Source of the DNA: Limnohabitans sp. WS1
GTDB lineage: Bacteria > Pseudomonadota > Gammaproteobacteria > Burkholderiales > Burkholderiaceae_C
Direction of reading: 5' to 3'
NCBI RefSeq assembly: GCF_003063265.1
Contig: NZ_NERU01000002.1
Coordinates: 124,001 to 188,000 of the forward strand
Length of the DNA stretch: 64,000 bases
The notes under the pieces are model-generated. The model saw only the letters and a program-made list of their open reading frames with translations. It ran no database searches and was not told the origin of the DNA. Shown piece by piece: positions 1 through 7,701 of the stretch. Every line of letters begins with the position of its first letter. Within the stretch, counting starts at the first letter, position 1. Made by a program: the position numbers and the translations under genes.

Positions 1-406
1 CCCAAGCCCCGATGCGCGAATCGAGTGGGCGGCTGTGGAAGTAGGCGTCACTTTCTTCGTCGCTGACTTTCTCGACACGGCCTTCGATGCGCACCACGCG
101 TTCGAGTTCAACCCAGTGAAACTGCAGCGCGGCAAAGGGGTTGCCTGCCAGTTCCTGGCCTTTTTGGCTGGCGTAGTTGGTGTACCAGACGATGCCGCGC
201 TCGTCGTAGCCCTTGATCAGCACCACGCGTGTGCTGGGGCGCAGGTTGCTGGCCACGGTGGCCAAGGTCATGGCGTTGGGCTCGGGCACTTCGGACGCGA
301 TGGCTTCTTGCAGCCATTGCTCAAATTGCTGGAGTGGGTCCGCATGGGAGGCGTTTTCGTTGAGCTCGGCTTTTTCGTAGCTCTTGCGCAGGTCGGCGAT
401 GTTCAT
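1..406 (-). CDS. pdxH: Pyridoxamine 5'-phosphate oxidase, N-terminal part (cut by window edge)
   Basis: FMN enzyme that oxidises pyridoxamine or pyridoxine 5'-phosphate to PLP in the cytosol. About 135 N-terminal codons are visible. The C-terminus lies beyond the left edge. The reading starts [15 protein letters not shown] and contains [18 protein letters not shown], the FMN-contacting strand pair of PdxH. It then shows [14 protein letters not shown] and [14 protein letters not shown], the FMN- and substrate-binding region of the family. Spacing between these blocks matches E. coli PdxH as I remember it. The ATG at 406 has no strong Shine-Dalgarno sequence. The next gene upstream on the same strand begins about 20 bases away, so co-transcription with the cyclotransferase is possible. 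Only the missing C-terminus limits the call. Confidence 0.93.
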   Translation of the reverse strand, partial: MNIADLRKSYEKAELNENASHADPLQQFEQWLQEAIASEVPEPNAMTLATVASNLRPSTRVVLIKGYDERGIVWYTNYASQKGQELAGNPFAALQFHWVELERVVRIEGRVEKVSDEESDAYFHSRPLDSRIGAW

Positions 407-428
407 GGTGGTGAGTATAGGGATACGC

Positions 429-1055
429 TCAGTCGGCATAGCGCAGCAAGGCGGCCAGCGCCCGGTCTTCGATGCCGTGGGCCTGCAGACTGCTGTAGGT
501 TTGCTGGGCATAGTCCAGCGTCGTGCCAAATCGCCCGCAGGCCTGCTTGAAAATTTGCCGGTAAGTGTCGGCTGGCAGCTGGCCGGTGAAGCTGGGGCTG
601 CTGCGCGGCAGGGTAAAAGCCAGCGCCTGAACGGGGCCTTGTGGCGTGTTGCAAGGCAACCAGCTGGGGGTGTAGACGTCCATGGGCATTTCCCGCTCCC
701 ACAGCCGCACCAGCACCTCGTCGGCTTGTTCGCGGGCCACCCGATAGGCCACGCCCTGGCAGCTGCCGCCGGGCAACAAGGCAAACACCAGGCCCGGGCA
801 TTCGGGGCTGCCCCGGTTCAGGCGGCTCCACATTTTCAGGGCACGGTGCCAGCCCCAGACGCGGCTGATGTGTTGTTCTTGTGCTTCAAATTCGGGTCGC
901 CACAGCAGCGAGGCATAGCCAAACACCCACAAATCCTGGCCTGCGGTTTGCGCCCTGAAGCGCTCAAGCAGGTCCGGTTTGAAGGATGTTGGCGTGATGT
1001 GGTGCCCTGGGTCCAGAACCCTGGTGTCTGGGCTTGTGGCGGGTGTGTCAGTCAT
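429..1055 (-). CDS. ChaC-type gamma-glutamylcyclotransferase
   Basis: Probable glutathione-specific gamma-glutamylcyclotransferase, which cleaves glutathione to 5-oxoproline and Cys-Gly in the cytosol. The 208-residue protein has the family's N-terminal strand [12 protein letters not shown] (usually GYGSLIW), which forms the gamma-glutamyl-binding loop. This is followed by a WGWHRAL segment, then [12 protein letters not shown], and a candidate catalytic glutamate in the [13 protein letters not shown] helix. Length is normal for ChaC. I chose the ATG at 1055; a TTG two codons upstream also opens the frame but has no better ribosome site. pdxH lies just downstream on the same strand. Substrate specificity for glutathione is inferred from the family. 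Confidence 0.87.
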   Translation of the reverse strand: MTDTPATSPDTRVLDPGHHITPTSFKPDLLERFRAQTAGQDLWVFGYASLLWRPEFEAQEQHISRVWGWHRALKMWSRLNRGSPECPGLVFALLPGGSCQGVAYRVAREQADEVLVRLWEREMPMDVYTPSWLPCNTPQGPVQALAFTLPRSSPSFTGQLPADTYRQIFKQACGRFGTTLDYAQQTYSSLQAHGIEDRALAALLRYAD

Positions 1056-1106
1056 GTGCAATCAGGCCCCATTACAATCTCGCCACCATTTTCGGAGAAA
1101 AGAAAC

Positions 1107-1340
1107 ATGTCGACCCCTCAAGATGACAATCAACCTGTAGTGTGGGCCGTTTTGGTGGCCGTGATCGTGCTGGCCGTAGGCTTGGCCATTGGTTTTGGTT
1201 TGGCCAAAAGCAAAAAAGCCGCCCCTGCTGCACCCGCACCCGCTTCGGTGGCAGCGCCTGCTGCCGATGCCTCTGCACCCGTCGCTGACGCTTCTGCACC
1301 TGCAGCGCCCCCCGCTGCTGATGCTTCTGCGGCCAAGTGA
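1107..1340 (+). CDS. Small single-pass membrane protein with Ala/Pro-rich tail
   Basis: A 77-residue protein of unknown function. Residues 11-33 form one hydrophobic helix (VVWAVLVAVIVLAVGLAIGF). A short basic patch KSKK follows, then a low-complexity tail of Ala, Pro, Asp and Ser repeating an ASAPVADASAPAA pattern. The helix followed by lysines suggests the N-terminus outside and the tail in the cytoplasm, but topology is uncertain. The ATG at 1107 is preceded by GGAGAAAAGAAAC, a good Shine-Dalgarno. The frame stays open far upstream, but that part overlaps the cyclotransferase gene antisense and is rejected. A strong hairpin terminator follows the stop, so it is probably monocistronic. No characterised family is recognised. 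Confidence 0.7.
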   Translation: MSTPQDDNQPVVWAVLVAVIVLAVGLAIGFGLAKSKKAAPAAPAPASVAAPAADASAPVADASAPAAPPAADASAAK

Positions 1341-1355
1341 TCGTGATGGCGCACC

Positions 1356-1384
1356 GAAAAAACCCGCTTCGGCGGGTTTTTTTT
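1356..1384 (+). terminator. Rho-independent terminator after the small membrane protein
   Basis: AACCCGC-TTCG-GCGGGTT forms a 7-bp stem closed by a stable TTCG tetraloop, followed by a run of eight T residues. It lies 15 bases after the stop at 1340 and closes that short transcription unit before edd. Confidence 0.9.
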
Positions 1385-1515
1385 CGCGTGCAAGCAACCG
1401 CAAGCACAGCAGGGCTGGCTTTTCAAGAGAGGCGTTTTGGGGCCTTCAGCGGTCCATCGGCTGCTTGTCTTGCGGGTTGTACCCTGTCTGTAACCGAGAG
1501 ATGGCTCCAAATGGC

Positions 1516-1553
1516 GGTAAGGCGGTTACCATCGGGCATGTAATTTAGTTACC
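1516..1553. promoter_or_regulatory. Two tandem HexR-like palindromes upstream of edd
   Basis: Two 15-bp inverted repeats of the form GTAA-N5-TTAC lie in the edd leader. GGTAAGGCGGTTACC spans 1516-1530 and TGTAATTTAGTTACC spans 1539-1553. They are 23 bp centre to centre, about two helical turns. The second resembles the known HexR operator (roughly TGTARTWWWAWTACA), which controls edd, eda, zwf and related genes in several proteobacteria. The first has a GC-rich centre and is a weaker match. The ATG of edd is at 1576, so a bound repressor would sit over the likely promoter. Assignment to HexR is inference; the palindromes are directly visible. Confidence 0.5.
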
Positions 1554-1575
1554 ACGCCTGACCCGGCGTTCAAAC

Positions 1576-3417
1576 ATGACCCTTCACCCGATTTTGATGG
1601 CGGTCACCACCCGCATCACCGAACGCAGCCGCCCGACCCGCCAGTCTTATTTGCAGCAGGTCGATGCCGCCGCCAGCCAAGACCCCGGTGCCCAGCGCCT
1701 GGGCTGCGCCAACGTGGCCCACGCCTTTGCCGCCATGCCTGAGGGCGACAAAAGCCGCGCCACCGCGCTCGACAAAATCAAAGTGGTCGCCCCGCGTGCG
1801 CCCAACATCGGCATCGTCAATGCCTACAACGATTTGCTGTCGGCCCACGCGCCGCTGCAGCACTACCCCGACCTGATCAAAGACGAAGCACGCAAGCTCG
1901 GTGCCACCGCCCAAGTGGCTGGCGGCGTGCCCGCCATGTGTGATGGCGTGACCCAGGGCACACCGGGCATGGAGTTGAGCCTGTTCAGCCGCGATGTGAT
2001 CGCCATGGCCACCGCCGTGTCGCTCAGCCATGATGTGTTTGACGCCGCCCTGATGCTGGGCGTGTGCGACAAAATCGTGCCGGGTCTGCTCATCGGCGCT
2101 TTGCAGTTCGGCCATTTGCCCACGGTGTTTGTGCCGGCTGGCCCCATGACCAGCGGCCTGTCCAACAACGAAAAATCCAAGGTGCGGGAGCAAGCCGCGC
2201 TGGGCCTGGTAGGTCGCCCCGAATTGCTGGAAGCGGAGTCAAAGGCCTACCACGGCGAAGGCACCTGCACCTTTTACGGCACGGCCAACAGCAACCAGAT
2301 GCTGCTCGAAGCCATGGGCCTGCATGTGCCCGGCACCGCCTTCATCAACCCCGGCGAAGGCGTGCGCCAGGACCTGACCCGTGAAGCGGCCCGCACCGTG
2401 CTGGCGCTGGTCAAGGACAAAAACTTCACACCGATTGGCCGACTGGTGGACGAGCGCTGCATCGTCAACGCCATGGTGGCCCTGCTGGCCACGGGCGGCT
2501 CGACCAACCATTTGATCCACTGGGTGGCGGTGGCGCGTGCAGCGGGCATCGTGATCGACTGGGATGACTTCTCGGCCCTGTCGGACGTGGTGCCGCTGCT
2601 CACCCGCGTGTACCCCAACGGCAGTGCCGACGTGAACCAGTTCCAGGCCGCAGGCGGCCCGGGCTATGTGATCCGCGAGCTGCTCGATGCGGGCTTGATG
2701 CACGCCGATGTCCTCACGGTGCGCCCTGGCGGCCTGCGTGAATTCACCCGCATCCCGTCTGCGCAAAATGGCCAGCTGGTTTGGCGGGACGCAGGTGCCA
2801 GCCAAGACGACACCGTGGTGCGCCCGGCGTGCAGCCCCTTCAGCGCCACGGGTGGCCTCAAACTTTTGCAAGGTAATCTGGGCCGCAGCGTGATCAAGAT
2901 CTCAGCCGTGCCCGAAGCCTTGCATGTGATCGAAGCCCCGGCACGGGTGTTCAATTCGCAAGATGAATTGCAGCAAGCCTTCAAATCCGGAGAGCTCGAC
3001 CGTGATGTGGTGTGTGTGGTGCGCTGGCAAGGCCCGCAAGCCAACGGCATGCCCGAGCTGCACAAACTCACGCCGCCGCTGGCGGTGCTGCAAGGCAAGG
3101 GCTTCAAGGTGGCGCTGGTCACCGATGGCCGCATGAGCGGCGCGTCGGGCAAAGTGCCTGCCGCCATCCACGTTTCACCCGAAGCCGCAGCGGGTGGTCC
3201 ACTGGCCAAGGTGCAAGACGACGATTTGATCCGGATCGACGGCGTGTTGGGCACCCTGCATGTGCTGGTGAGCGAGGCCGAATGGGCCGCCCGCCCGCTG
3301 GCCCAAATGCCCGCCGAGCTGCGTGCCGCCAACGGTGTGGGCATGGGCCGTGAACTGTTTGCCAACCTGCGCCGCAACGCGCTCAAAGCCGAAGAAGGAG
3401 CCTGCACATGGCTGTGA
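1576..3417 (+). CDS. edd: 6-phosphogluconate dehydratase
   Basis: First committed enzyme of the Entner-Doudoroff pathway: 6-phosphogluconate to 2-keto-3-deoxy-6-phosphogluconate (KDPG), using an iron-sulfur cluster. The 613-residue length is normal for Edd. Cluster-ligand regions are visible as [16 protein letters not shown] and [10 protein letters not shown]. The [12 protein letters not shown] segment, [11 protein letters not shown] and the C-terminal [19 protein letters not shown] are typical of the IlvD/Edd superfamily, and the N-terminus [14 protein letters not shown] matches Edd rather than IlvD. The start at 1576 has a weak ribosome site but fits the family N-terminus. The gene overlaps eda by 10 bases, so the two are translationally coupled. 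Two HexR-like palindromes precede it. Confidence 0.97.
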   Translation: MTLHPILMAVTTRITERSRPTRQSYLQQVDAAASQDPGAQRLGCANVAHAFAAMPEGDKSRATALDKIKVVAPRAPNIGIVNAYNDLLSAHAPLQHYPDLIKDEARKLGATAQVAGGVPAMCDGVTQGTPGMELSLFSRDVIAMATAVSLSHDVFDAALMLGVCDKIVPGLLIGALQFGHLPTVFVPAGPMTSGLSNNEKSKVREQAALGLVGRPELLEAESKAYHGEGTCTFYGTANSNQMLLEAMGLHVPGTAFINPGEGVRQDLTREAARTVLALVKDKNFTPIGRLVDERCIVNAMVALLATGGSTNHLIHWVAVARAAGIVIDWDDFSALSDVVPLLTRVYPNGSADVNQFQAAGGPGYVIRELLDAGLMHADVLTVRPGGLREFTRIPSAQNGQLVWRDAGASQDDTVVRPACSPFSATGGLKLLQGNLGRSVIKISAVPEALHVIEAPARVFNSQDELQQAFKSGELDRDVVCVVRWQGPQANGMPELHKLTPPLAVLQGKGFKVALVTDGRMSGASGKVPAAIHVSPEAAAGGPLAKVQDDDLIRIDGVLGTLHVLVSEAEWAARPLAQMPAELRAANGVGMGRELFANLRRNALKAEEGACTWL

Positions 3418-4055
3418 ATCTGAGTGGACATTTGACAGCCCTGCAAGTGATGCAGGACGCCCCCGTGATCCCCGTGATCGTGCTGACGGACGTGGCCCAC
3501 GCCGTGCCCATGGCCCGCGCCCTGGTGGCCGGTGGCATCCGCATGCTCGAAGTCACCCTGCGCACTCCGCAGGCGCTGGCTTGCATGGAAGCCATTGCCA
3601 AGGAAGTGCCCGGTGCGGTGGTGGGGGCAGGCACCGTGCGCAGCCCAGCTGACGCCGCAGCAGCAGCCAAGGCCGGTGCCCGTTTCGCGGTTAGCCCAGG
3701 CTACACCCGCGCTGTGGGCCAGGCTTGCCGCGACCATGGTTTGTCATTGCTGCCCGGTGTGGCCACCGGCAGTGAAATCATGATGGCCCAAGACGACGGC
3801 TACACCGAACTCAAGTTCTTCCCCGCCATGCAAGCGGGCGGCCCCGCCATGCTCAAGGCCTGGAGCGGTCCGTTTTTTGATGTGAAGTTTTGCCCCACGG
3901 GTGGCGTCACACCGGGCAATGCCGCCGAGTTTTTGAGCCTGCCCAACGTGGCCTGCGTGGGCGGCTCGTGGCTGGTGCCCGCCGACGCCTTGGCCCATGG
4001 CGATTGGGCGCGCATCGAAGCTCTGGCGCGTGAGGCGACTCAGCTGGCACGTTGA
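3408..4055 (+). CDS. eda: KDPG aldolase (2-dehydro-3-deoxy-phosphogluconate aldolase)
   Basis: Class I aldolase that splits KDPG into pyruvate and glyceraldehyde 3-phosphate, completing the Entner-Doudoroff pathway begun by edd. It is 215 residues, normal for the trimeric TIM-barrel family. Visible active-site pieces are the catalytic-base region [12 protein letters not shown], the Schiff-base lysine in TELKFFPA, and the phosphate-binding loop [10 protein letters not shown]. The ATG at 3408 lies inside the end of edd and has AAGGAG six bases upstream. A second, distinct aldolase of the same superfamily (dgoA-like) occurs at 10297-10935, so the two probably serve gluconate and galactonate or 2-keto-3-deoxy routes respectively. 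Confidence 0.96.
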   Translation: MAVNLSGHLTALQVMQDAPVIPVIVLTDVAHAVPMARALVAGGIRMLEVTLRTPQALACMEAIAKEVPGAVVGAGTVRSPADAAAAAKAGARFAVSPGYTRAVGQACRDHGLSLLPGVATGSEIMMAQDDGYTELKFFPAMQAGGPAMLKAWSGPFFDVKFCPTGGVTPGNAAEFLSLPNVACVGGSWLVPADALAHGDWARIEALAREATQLAR

Positions 4056-4060
4056 TTTGC

Positions 4061-4085
4061 ATGTCGGTACCTTCAGGTCCGACAT
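4061..4085. repeat. Palindromic hairpin sharing sequence with the 14308-14408 inverted repeat
   Basis: ATGTCGG-T-ACCT-TC-AGGT-CCGACAT folds into an 11-bp stem with one bulged T, six bases after the eda stop. There is no T-run, so it is not a classical terminator. Its core, TCGG-x-ACCTTCAGGTCCGACAT, recurs in the second arm of the inverted repeat at 14308-14408, marking both as copies of one dispersed palindrome family. Confidence 0.65.
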
Positions 4086-4191
4086 CGCTTGTGCGCTACG
4101 TAGACTGCTCGGGGCTGAAACCGCCGACCTGCAAATACCCCCGCAGGTCTTATGGATCCAGCCTTGTGAAGTTTGAAGTGAATGGCTTTGC

Positions 4192-4563
4192 TTGAGCACA
4201 GCGATCCGTGTGGGAGCCCCGCCCTCGGGGCGATGGGTGTGTTCTGCGCGGCTCTATCGCGGCGAGGGCGCCGCTCCCACAAAAGTGAGCACAGCGGTCC
4301 GTGTGGGAGCCCCGCCCTCTGGGCGATGGGAGTGGTCTGCGCGGCTCTATCGCGGCGAGGGCGCCGCTCCCACAAAAGTGAGCACAGCGGTCCGTGTGGG
4401 AGCCCCGCCCTCTGGGCGATGGGAGTGGTCTGCGCGGCTCTATCGCGGCGAGGGTGCCGCTCCCACAAAAGTGAGCACAGCGGTCCGTGTGGGAGCCCCG
4501 CCCTCGGGGCGATGGGTAGTGATCTGCGAGACTCTATCGCGACAAGGACGCGGCACTCACAAA
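4192..4563. repeat. Four tandem 93-bp REP-like palindromic units
   Basis: Four head-to-tail copies begin at 4192, 4285, 4378 and 4471, each exactly 93 bp. Units two and three are almost identical. The first differs at a few positions and the fourth has decayed in its second half. Each unit carries an imperfect inverted repeat: GTGGGAGCCCCGCCCTC pairs with GAGGGCGCCGCTCCCAC (15 of 17 positions). The surrounding 4056-4618 interval, between eda and a convergent operon, holds no convincing gene. Open frames through it are products of the repeat. Single or partial copies occur at 10949-10980 and 22444-22540. No REP-associated transposase is visible in the window. Confidence 0.9.
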
Positions 4564-4618
4564 AAGCGTTCTTGCAAACTTAATCGGGCCAAATCCATAA
4601 CTTCTGCACCGTCACCTG

Positions 4619-5296
4619 TCAGCGCACGGCCCACCCGCCCGAGATCGGAAACACCTGCCCGACAAAGCAGCTGGCTGCATTGCTGCACAGGTAGGCCACA
4701 AAGCGGGCATCTTCTTCGGCCTTGACCAAGCGGCCCAGCGGCACTTCGCGTTTCAGGCGCTCCTGAAAACGTGGGTTGGCCTGCACCTCGGGTGGGAAAT
4801 AGGTGGGGTTGTCGACAAAGTTTTGCGCCACAGCATTGAGCTGGATGTTGTCCGGGGCCAGCTCCACGCCGGCCGCTTGCACATAGGCCAGCTGTGCACC
4901 CCGCGCGGCGCTGTAGCTGGCGGCACGCTTCATGCCGCGCAAGGCCGAGGCGCTGCCCATGACCACGATCTTGCCGCCGCCCCGGGTCTTCATGCCGGGC
5001 ACCACCGCCCGCACCAAGCGAGGCAGTGGGTCCACCATCACCTCAAACACTTGCCGCCACTCGGCTTCGTCAATTTGCGTGACAGGGGTGGACGGTGCAG
5101 GCAGCGCCAGGTTGATCACCAGCGCATCCAGCGGGCCAGCCGCCTCGATCACGGCCTGCGCGTCCAGCGGGTGGGTGAGCAGGCGCTCATCGGCGATCAC
5201 TTCAGCGCCACAGGCCCGCAACTCGTGGCACAGGGCGGGCCCCATGAAATCTTGGGACTGGGTCACCAGGATGCGTTGGCCGGTCAGATCGATCAT
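4619..5296 (-). CDS. Atypical SDR with halohydrin dehalogenase signature motifs
   Basis: A 225-residue short-chain-dehydrogenase fold protein that lacks the usual glycine-rich NAD(P) motif (TGxxxGxG). In its place is VTQSQDFMG, which fits the nucleophile-pocket motif T-x4-F/Y-x-G of halohydrin dehalogenases (T12, F17, G19). The catalytic triad reads Ser115-x12-Tyr128-x3-Arg132, with arginine where ordinary SDRs have lysine; this is the other hallmark of that family. The later segment QNFVDNPTYFPPEV resembles the halide-site region of HheC. Such enzymes reversibly interconvert vicinal halohydrins and epoxides without cofactor. The start at 5296 was chosen over a long upstream extension that overlaps gloA. 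It is the last gene of a four-gene operon, 17 bases after gloA. A non-catalytic SDR homologue is the alternative. Confidence 0.72.
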   Translation of the reverse strand: MIDLTGQRILVTQSQDFMGPALCHELRACGAEVIADERLLTHPLDAQAVIEAAGPLDALVINLALPAPSTPVTQIDEAEWRQVFEVMVDPLPRLVRAVVPGMKTRGGGKIVVMGSASALRGMKRAASYSAARGAQLAYVQAAGVELAPDNIQLNAVAQNFVDNPTYFPPEVQANPRFQERLKREVPLGRLVKAEEDARFVAYLCSNAASCFVGQVFPISGGWAVR

Positions 5297-5313
5297 GTCT
5301 TGGCTCCGTTTTT

Positions 5314-5724
5314 TCAGCGCAGTCCTTGTCCCGCTGCGTACTCGGCCCGTTGGATCAGCTCCACCTTGTAGCCATCGGGGTCGGTCACAAAGGCGATCAC
5401 CGTGGTGCCGCCTTTGACGGGGCCGGCCTCGCGTGTGACTTTGCCGCCAGCGGCTTTGATCTTGTCGCAGGCGGCATAGGCATCGGGCACGCCCAGGGCG
5501 ATGTGGCCGTAGGCCGTGCCCATCTCGTAGCTTTCCACGCCCCAGTTGTAGGTCAGCTCCAGCTCGGCATGGTCGGGGTTGTTGCCGTACCCGACAAAGG
5601 CCAGCGAGTATTTGTACTCGGGGTTTTCCGAGGTGCGCAGCAGTTTCATGCCCAGCACCTTGGTGTAGAAGTCGATGGAGCGCTGGAGGTCGCCCACGCG
5701 CAGCATGGTGTGAAGAAGTCTCAT
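5314..5724 (-). CDS. gloA: Lactoylglutathione lyase (glyoxalase I)
   Basis: Converts the methylglyoxal-glutathione hemithioacetal to S-lactoylglutathione in the cytosol. The 136-residue protein carries all four metal ligands at the E. coli positions: His5, Glu56, His74 and Glu122 (in [23 protein letters not shown] and YKVELIQ). This pattern indicates the short Ni-type glyoxalase I. Its ATG overlaps the stop of the upstream thioesterase gene by four bases (ATGA), so translation is coupled. Methylglyoxal detoxification fits a region rich in sugar-acid and triose-phosphate metabolism. Confidence is very high. Confidence 0.96.
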   Translation of the reverse strand: MRLLHTMLRVGDLQRSIDFYTKVLGMKLLRTSENPEYKYSLAFVGYGNNPDHAELELTYNWGVESYEMGTAYGHIALGVPDAYAACDKIKAAGGKVTREAGPVKGGTTVIAFVTDPDGYKVELIQRAEYAAGQGLR

Positions 5725-6311
5725 GGTTTGTTTCCGGTGGGTGATGGCATTTCAAAAACCAGGCAGGCCGTGCTGGCATGGGCGTACAGGGTGCCGTCGG
5801 GCCCGACGAGTCGTGCTTCGGCGGTGGCCAACTGGCGGCCGCAGTGCACCACCTGGCCAATGGCCCGCACGCGCTGCACTTTGGGGGTGAGGGCCTTGAC
5901 GAGTTTCACGCTCAGATCGGCCGTGGTGTAGCCGCGCCCGGGCGGCATCATGGTGTGCACCGCGCAGCCCAAGGCCGAGTCGAGCAAGGTGGCAAACCAG
6001 CCGCCATGCACGGTGCCCAGCGGGTTCATGTGGTTCCAGCCCGGGGCACCCTGAAAAATCGCCTGGCCTTCGCTGACCTCGATCAGCACAAAGTCAAGTG
6101 TTTTGGCGATGCTGGCGTAAGGCAGCTCGCCACTCAGCAGGCCTTGCATGACTTGCAGGCCGGTTTTTCCAGCCACTTGGTCGGGCCGCGCCACACCGGG
6201 GCCAGCACCTGCATCCAGGCGTTGACGCACGACGCGCTCTTGGGCCAACCAGGTGTCGAGTAAAGAGGAGGGTGTAGAGGGAGAGGAATTCACAAAATGG
6301 GTTTTCTTCAA
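5721..6311 (-). CDS. PaaI/hotdog-fold acyl-CoA thioesterase
   Basis: Probable acyl-CoA thioesterase of the hotdog superfamily. The diagnostic block is [24 protein letters not shown], in which the HGG loop and the following Asp lie at the active site of PaaI-type enzymes; [10 protein letters not shown] and [11 protein letters not shown] follow as in the family. An N-terminal extension of about 60 residues precedes the hotdog core. The start is uncertain. A TTG at 6311 overlaps the stop of the upstream SDR gene (TTGA) and a GTG at 6293 is equally plausible; neither has a strong ribosome site. It is the second gene of the operon SDR, thioesterase, gloA, halohydrin-dehalogenase-like SDR. The acyl substrate cannot be told from sequence. 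Confidence 0.85.
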   Translation of the reverse strand: MKKTHFVNSSPSTPSSLLDTWLAQERVVRQRLDAGAGPGVARPDQVAGKTGLQVMQGLLSGELPYASIAKTLDFVLIEVSEGQAIFQGAPGWNHMNPLGTVHGGWFATLLDSALGCAVHTMMPPGRGYTTADLSVKLVKALTPKVQRVRAIGQVVHCGRQLATAEARLVGPDGTLYAHASTACLVFEMPSPTGNKP

Positions 6312-7102
6312 ACAGGCACGGTGTAATTCAGCGCCATGCGTCCGCCATCCACGGTGACAATTTCACCGGTGATGTAGCTTGCCGCATCGCTGGCCAAAAA
6401 GGCAACCACCTTGGCGACTTCGTCAGGCTCGCCCAAACGCTTCATGGGTGTGCGCATCATGATTTTCTTTTCGGCCGCTTCGCTGGTCAGCACCGCTTGG
6501 CGGGCCAGTTCGGTGGCAATCGTGCCCGGTGCCACCGCGTTCACCCGAATGCCAAAGTCGGCCAGGGCCAGCGACATGGCACGGGTCAGTTGGTTGATGC
6601 CGCCCTTGCTCACGTTGTAGCTGGCGATGTTGGGGATGGCCATCACCGCGTTCACCGAGCTCATGTTGACAATCGAGCCGCCCCCGGTGCTTTTCATGGC
6701 GCGGGCGGCGGCTTGGCCCATCAAAAACGAGCCCTTGATGTTGACCTTGATGACGGCATCAAAGTCTTCTTCGGTCACGTCCAGAAAATCGGCGGCCTTG
6801 AAGATGCCCGCATTGTTGACCAACACATCCAGGCGGCCAAAAGCCTGCAGCACATGGTTCACGAGCGCATCCACATCGGCTTTGCGCGAGACGTCGCAGG
6901 CCATGAAGCCGGCGCTGTGGCCTTGGCTGCGCAGTTCGGCGGCCACGGTGGCACCGCGCTCGCTGTTCACATCGGCCAGCACCACATGGGCACCTTCTGC
7001 CGCAAAACGGCGGGCACAGGCCTCGCCAATGCCGTTGGCTGCCCCGGTGACGATGGCAACGCGGCCTTGCAAGCCGAATGAAAGCGTGTTCGATGGGGTC
7101 AT
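6308..7102 (-). CDS. SDR-family NAD(P)-dependent oxidoreductase
   Basis: A 264-residue classical short-chain dehydrogenase. The cofactor motif is TGAANGIG (around residues 20-27), followed by the NNAG motif in VLVNNAGIF. The catalytic Ser is in NMSSVNAV and the Tyr-x3-Lys in SYNVSKGG. VDGG at the C-terminal end is normal. The ATG at 7102 has GAGGAGACCCCC directly upstream, a strong ribosome site, which decides the start against a longer frame. It heads the minus-strand operon that ends in the halohydrin-dehalogenase-like gene. Likely substrate is a secondary alcohol or 3-hydroxyacyl compound, but nothing in the sequence fixes it. Confidence 0.88.
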   Translation of the reverse strand: MTPSNTLSFGLQGRVAIVTGAANGIGEACARRFAAEGAHVVLADVNSERGATVAAELRSQGHSAGFMACDVSRKADVDALVNHVLQAFGRLDVLVNNAGIFKAADFLDVTEEDFDAVIKVNIKGSFLMGQAAARAMKSTGGGSIVNMSSVNAVMAIPNIASYNVSKGGINQLTRAMSLALADFGIRVNAVAPGTIATELARQAVLTSEAAEKKIMMRTPMKRLGEPDEVAKVVAFLASDAASYITGEIVTVDGGRMALNYTVPV

Positions 7103-7323
7103 GGGGGTCTCCTCAGGGGGCTCAAAGGTTGGTTGCGAAAGTTGCCATGCTGCCACAAGGGAGGTCCTTTTGTCGCACAAGCTCGTCGTGTGGCGGACAG
7201 CACCAACCCCCAGGACTTCAAAGGGGGTTTCAAAAAGGCCCCTGTGGTCGGCAGGCCAAGCTCGGGTATCAAGTACCATTGACCCCGATCATTCGCCCGC
7301 CACCGGGTTTTAAGGAGAACACA

Positions 7324-7701
7324 ATGTTCAGTCACGTCATGGTCGGGGTCAAAGACCTCGAAGCCTCCAAAAAGTTTTACGACGCCGTTTTGGGCACTGT
7401 CGGCATTGCGCCCGGAATGGCCAACAACCAGCGCTACTTTTACCGCAGCCCGACCGGCACCTTTGGCATCACCACCCCCATCAACGGTGAAGCCGCCTCG
7501 GTGGGCAATGGCAGCACTTATGGTTTCAAGGCGACTTCGCCCGAGCAAGCGGATGCCTTCCATGCGGCGGGTGTGGCCCATGGTGGCGTGACCTGTGAAG
7601 ACCCCCCAGGCTGGCGCGAAGGCGCTGCCGGCAAACTCTACTTGGCTTACCTGCGCGACCCCGACGGCCACAAAATCTGCGTCTTGCATCGCCCTGGATG
7701 A
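7324..7701 (+). CDS. VOC-family (glyoxalase/bleomycin-resistance fold) protein
   Basis: A 125-residue protein with one vicinal-oxygen-chelate domain. It starts FSHVMVGVKDLEASKKFYDAVLG and ends with AYLRDPDGHKICVLHRP, the two paired beta-alpha-beta-beta-beta modules of the fold. The start at 7324 has AAGGAGAACACA upstream. It overlaps the following RIO kinase by four bases (ATGA). Related proteins are often annotated as glyoxalase-like without a known reaction. Metal ligands are only partly evident (His4, and a Glu or His equivalent near the end is unclear), so I assign no substrate. Confidence 0.85.
   Translation: MFSHVMVGVKDLEASKKFYDAVLGTVGIAPGMANNQRYFYRSPTGTFGITTPINGEAASVGNGSTYGFKATSPEQADAFHAAGVAHGGVTCEDPPGWREGAAGKLYLAYLRDPDGHKICVLHRPG

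Noticed and set aside
384..1106. A 240-codon N-terminal extension of the small membrane protein
   Set aside because: It runs antisense through the cyclotransferase gene. The internal ATG at 1107 has a clear ribosome site.
4192..4563. CRISPR array
   Set aside because: The four units are contiguous 93-mers with no unique spacers, and there are no cas genes.
4182..4725. Open frames of 131-177 codons with repeated peptide units
   Set aside because: They arise from the 93-bp repeats (93 is divisible by three, so frames stay open). No start signal or domain, and equally open on the other strand.
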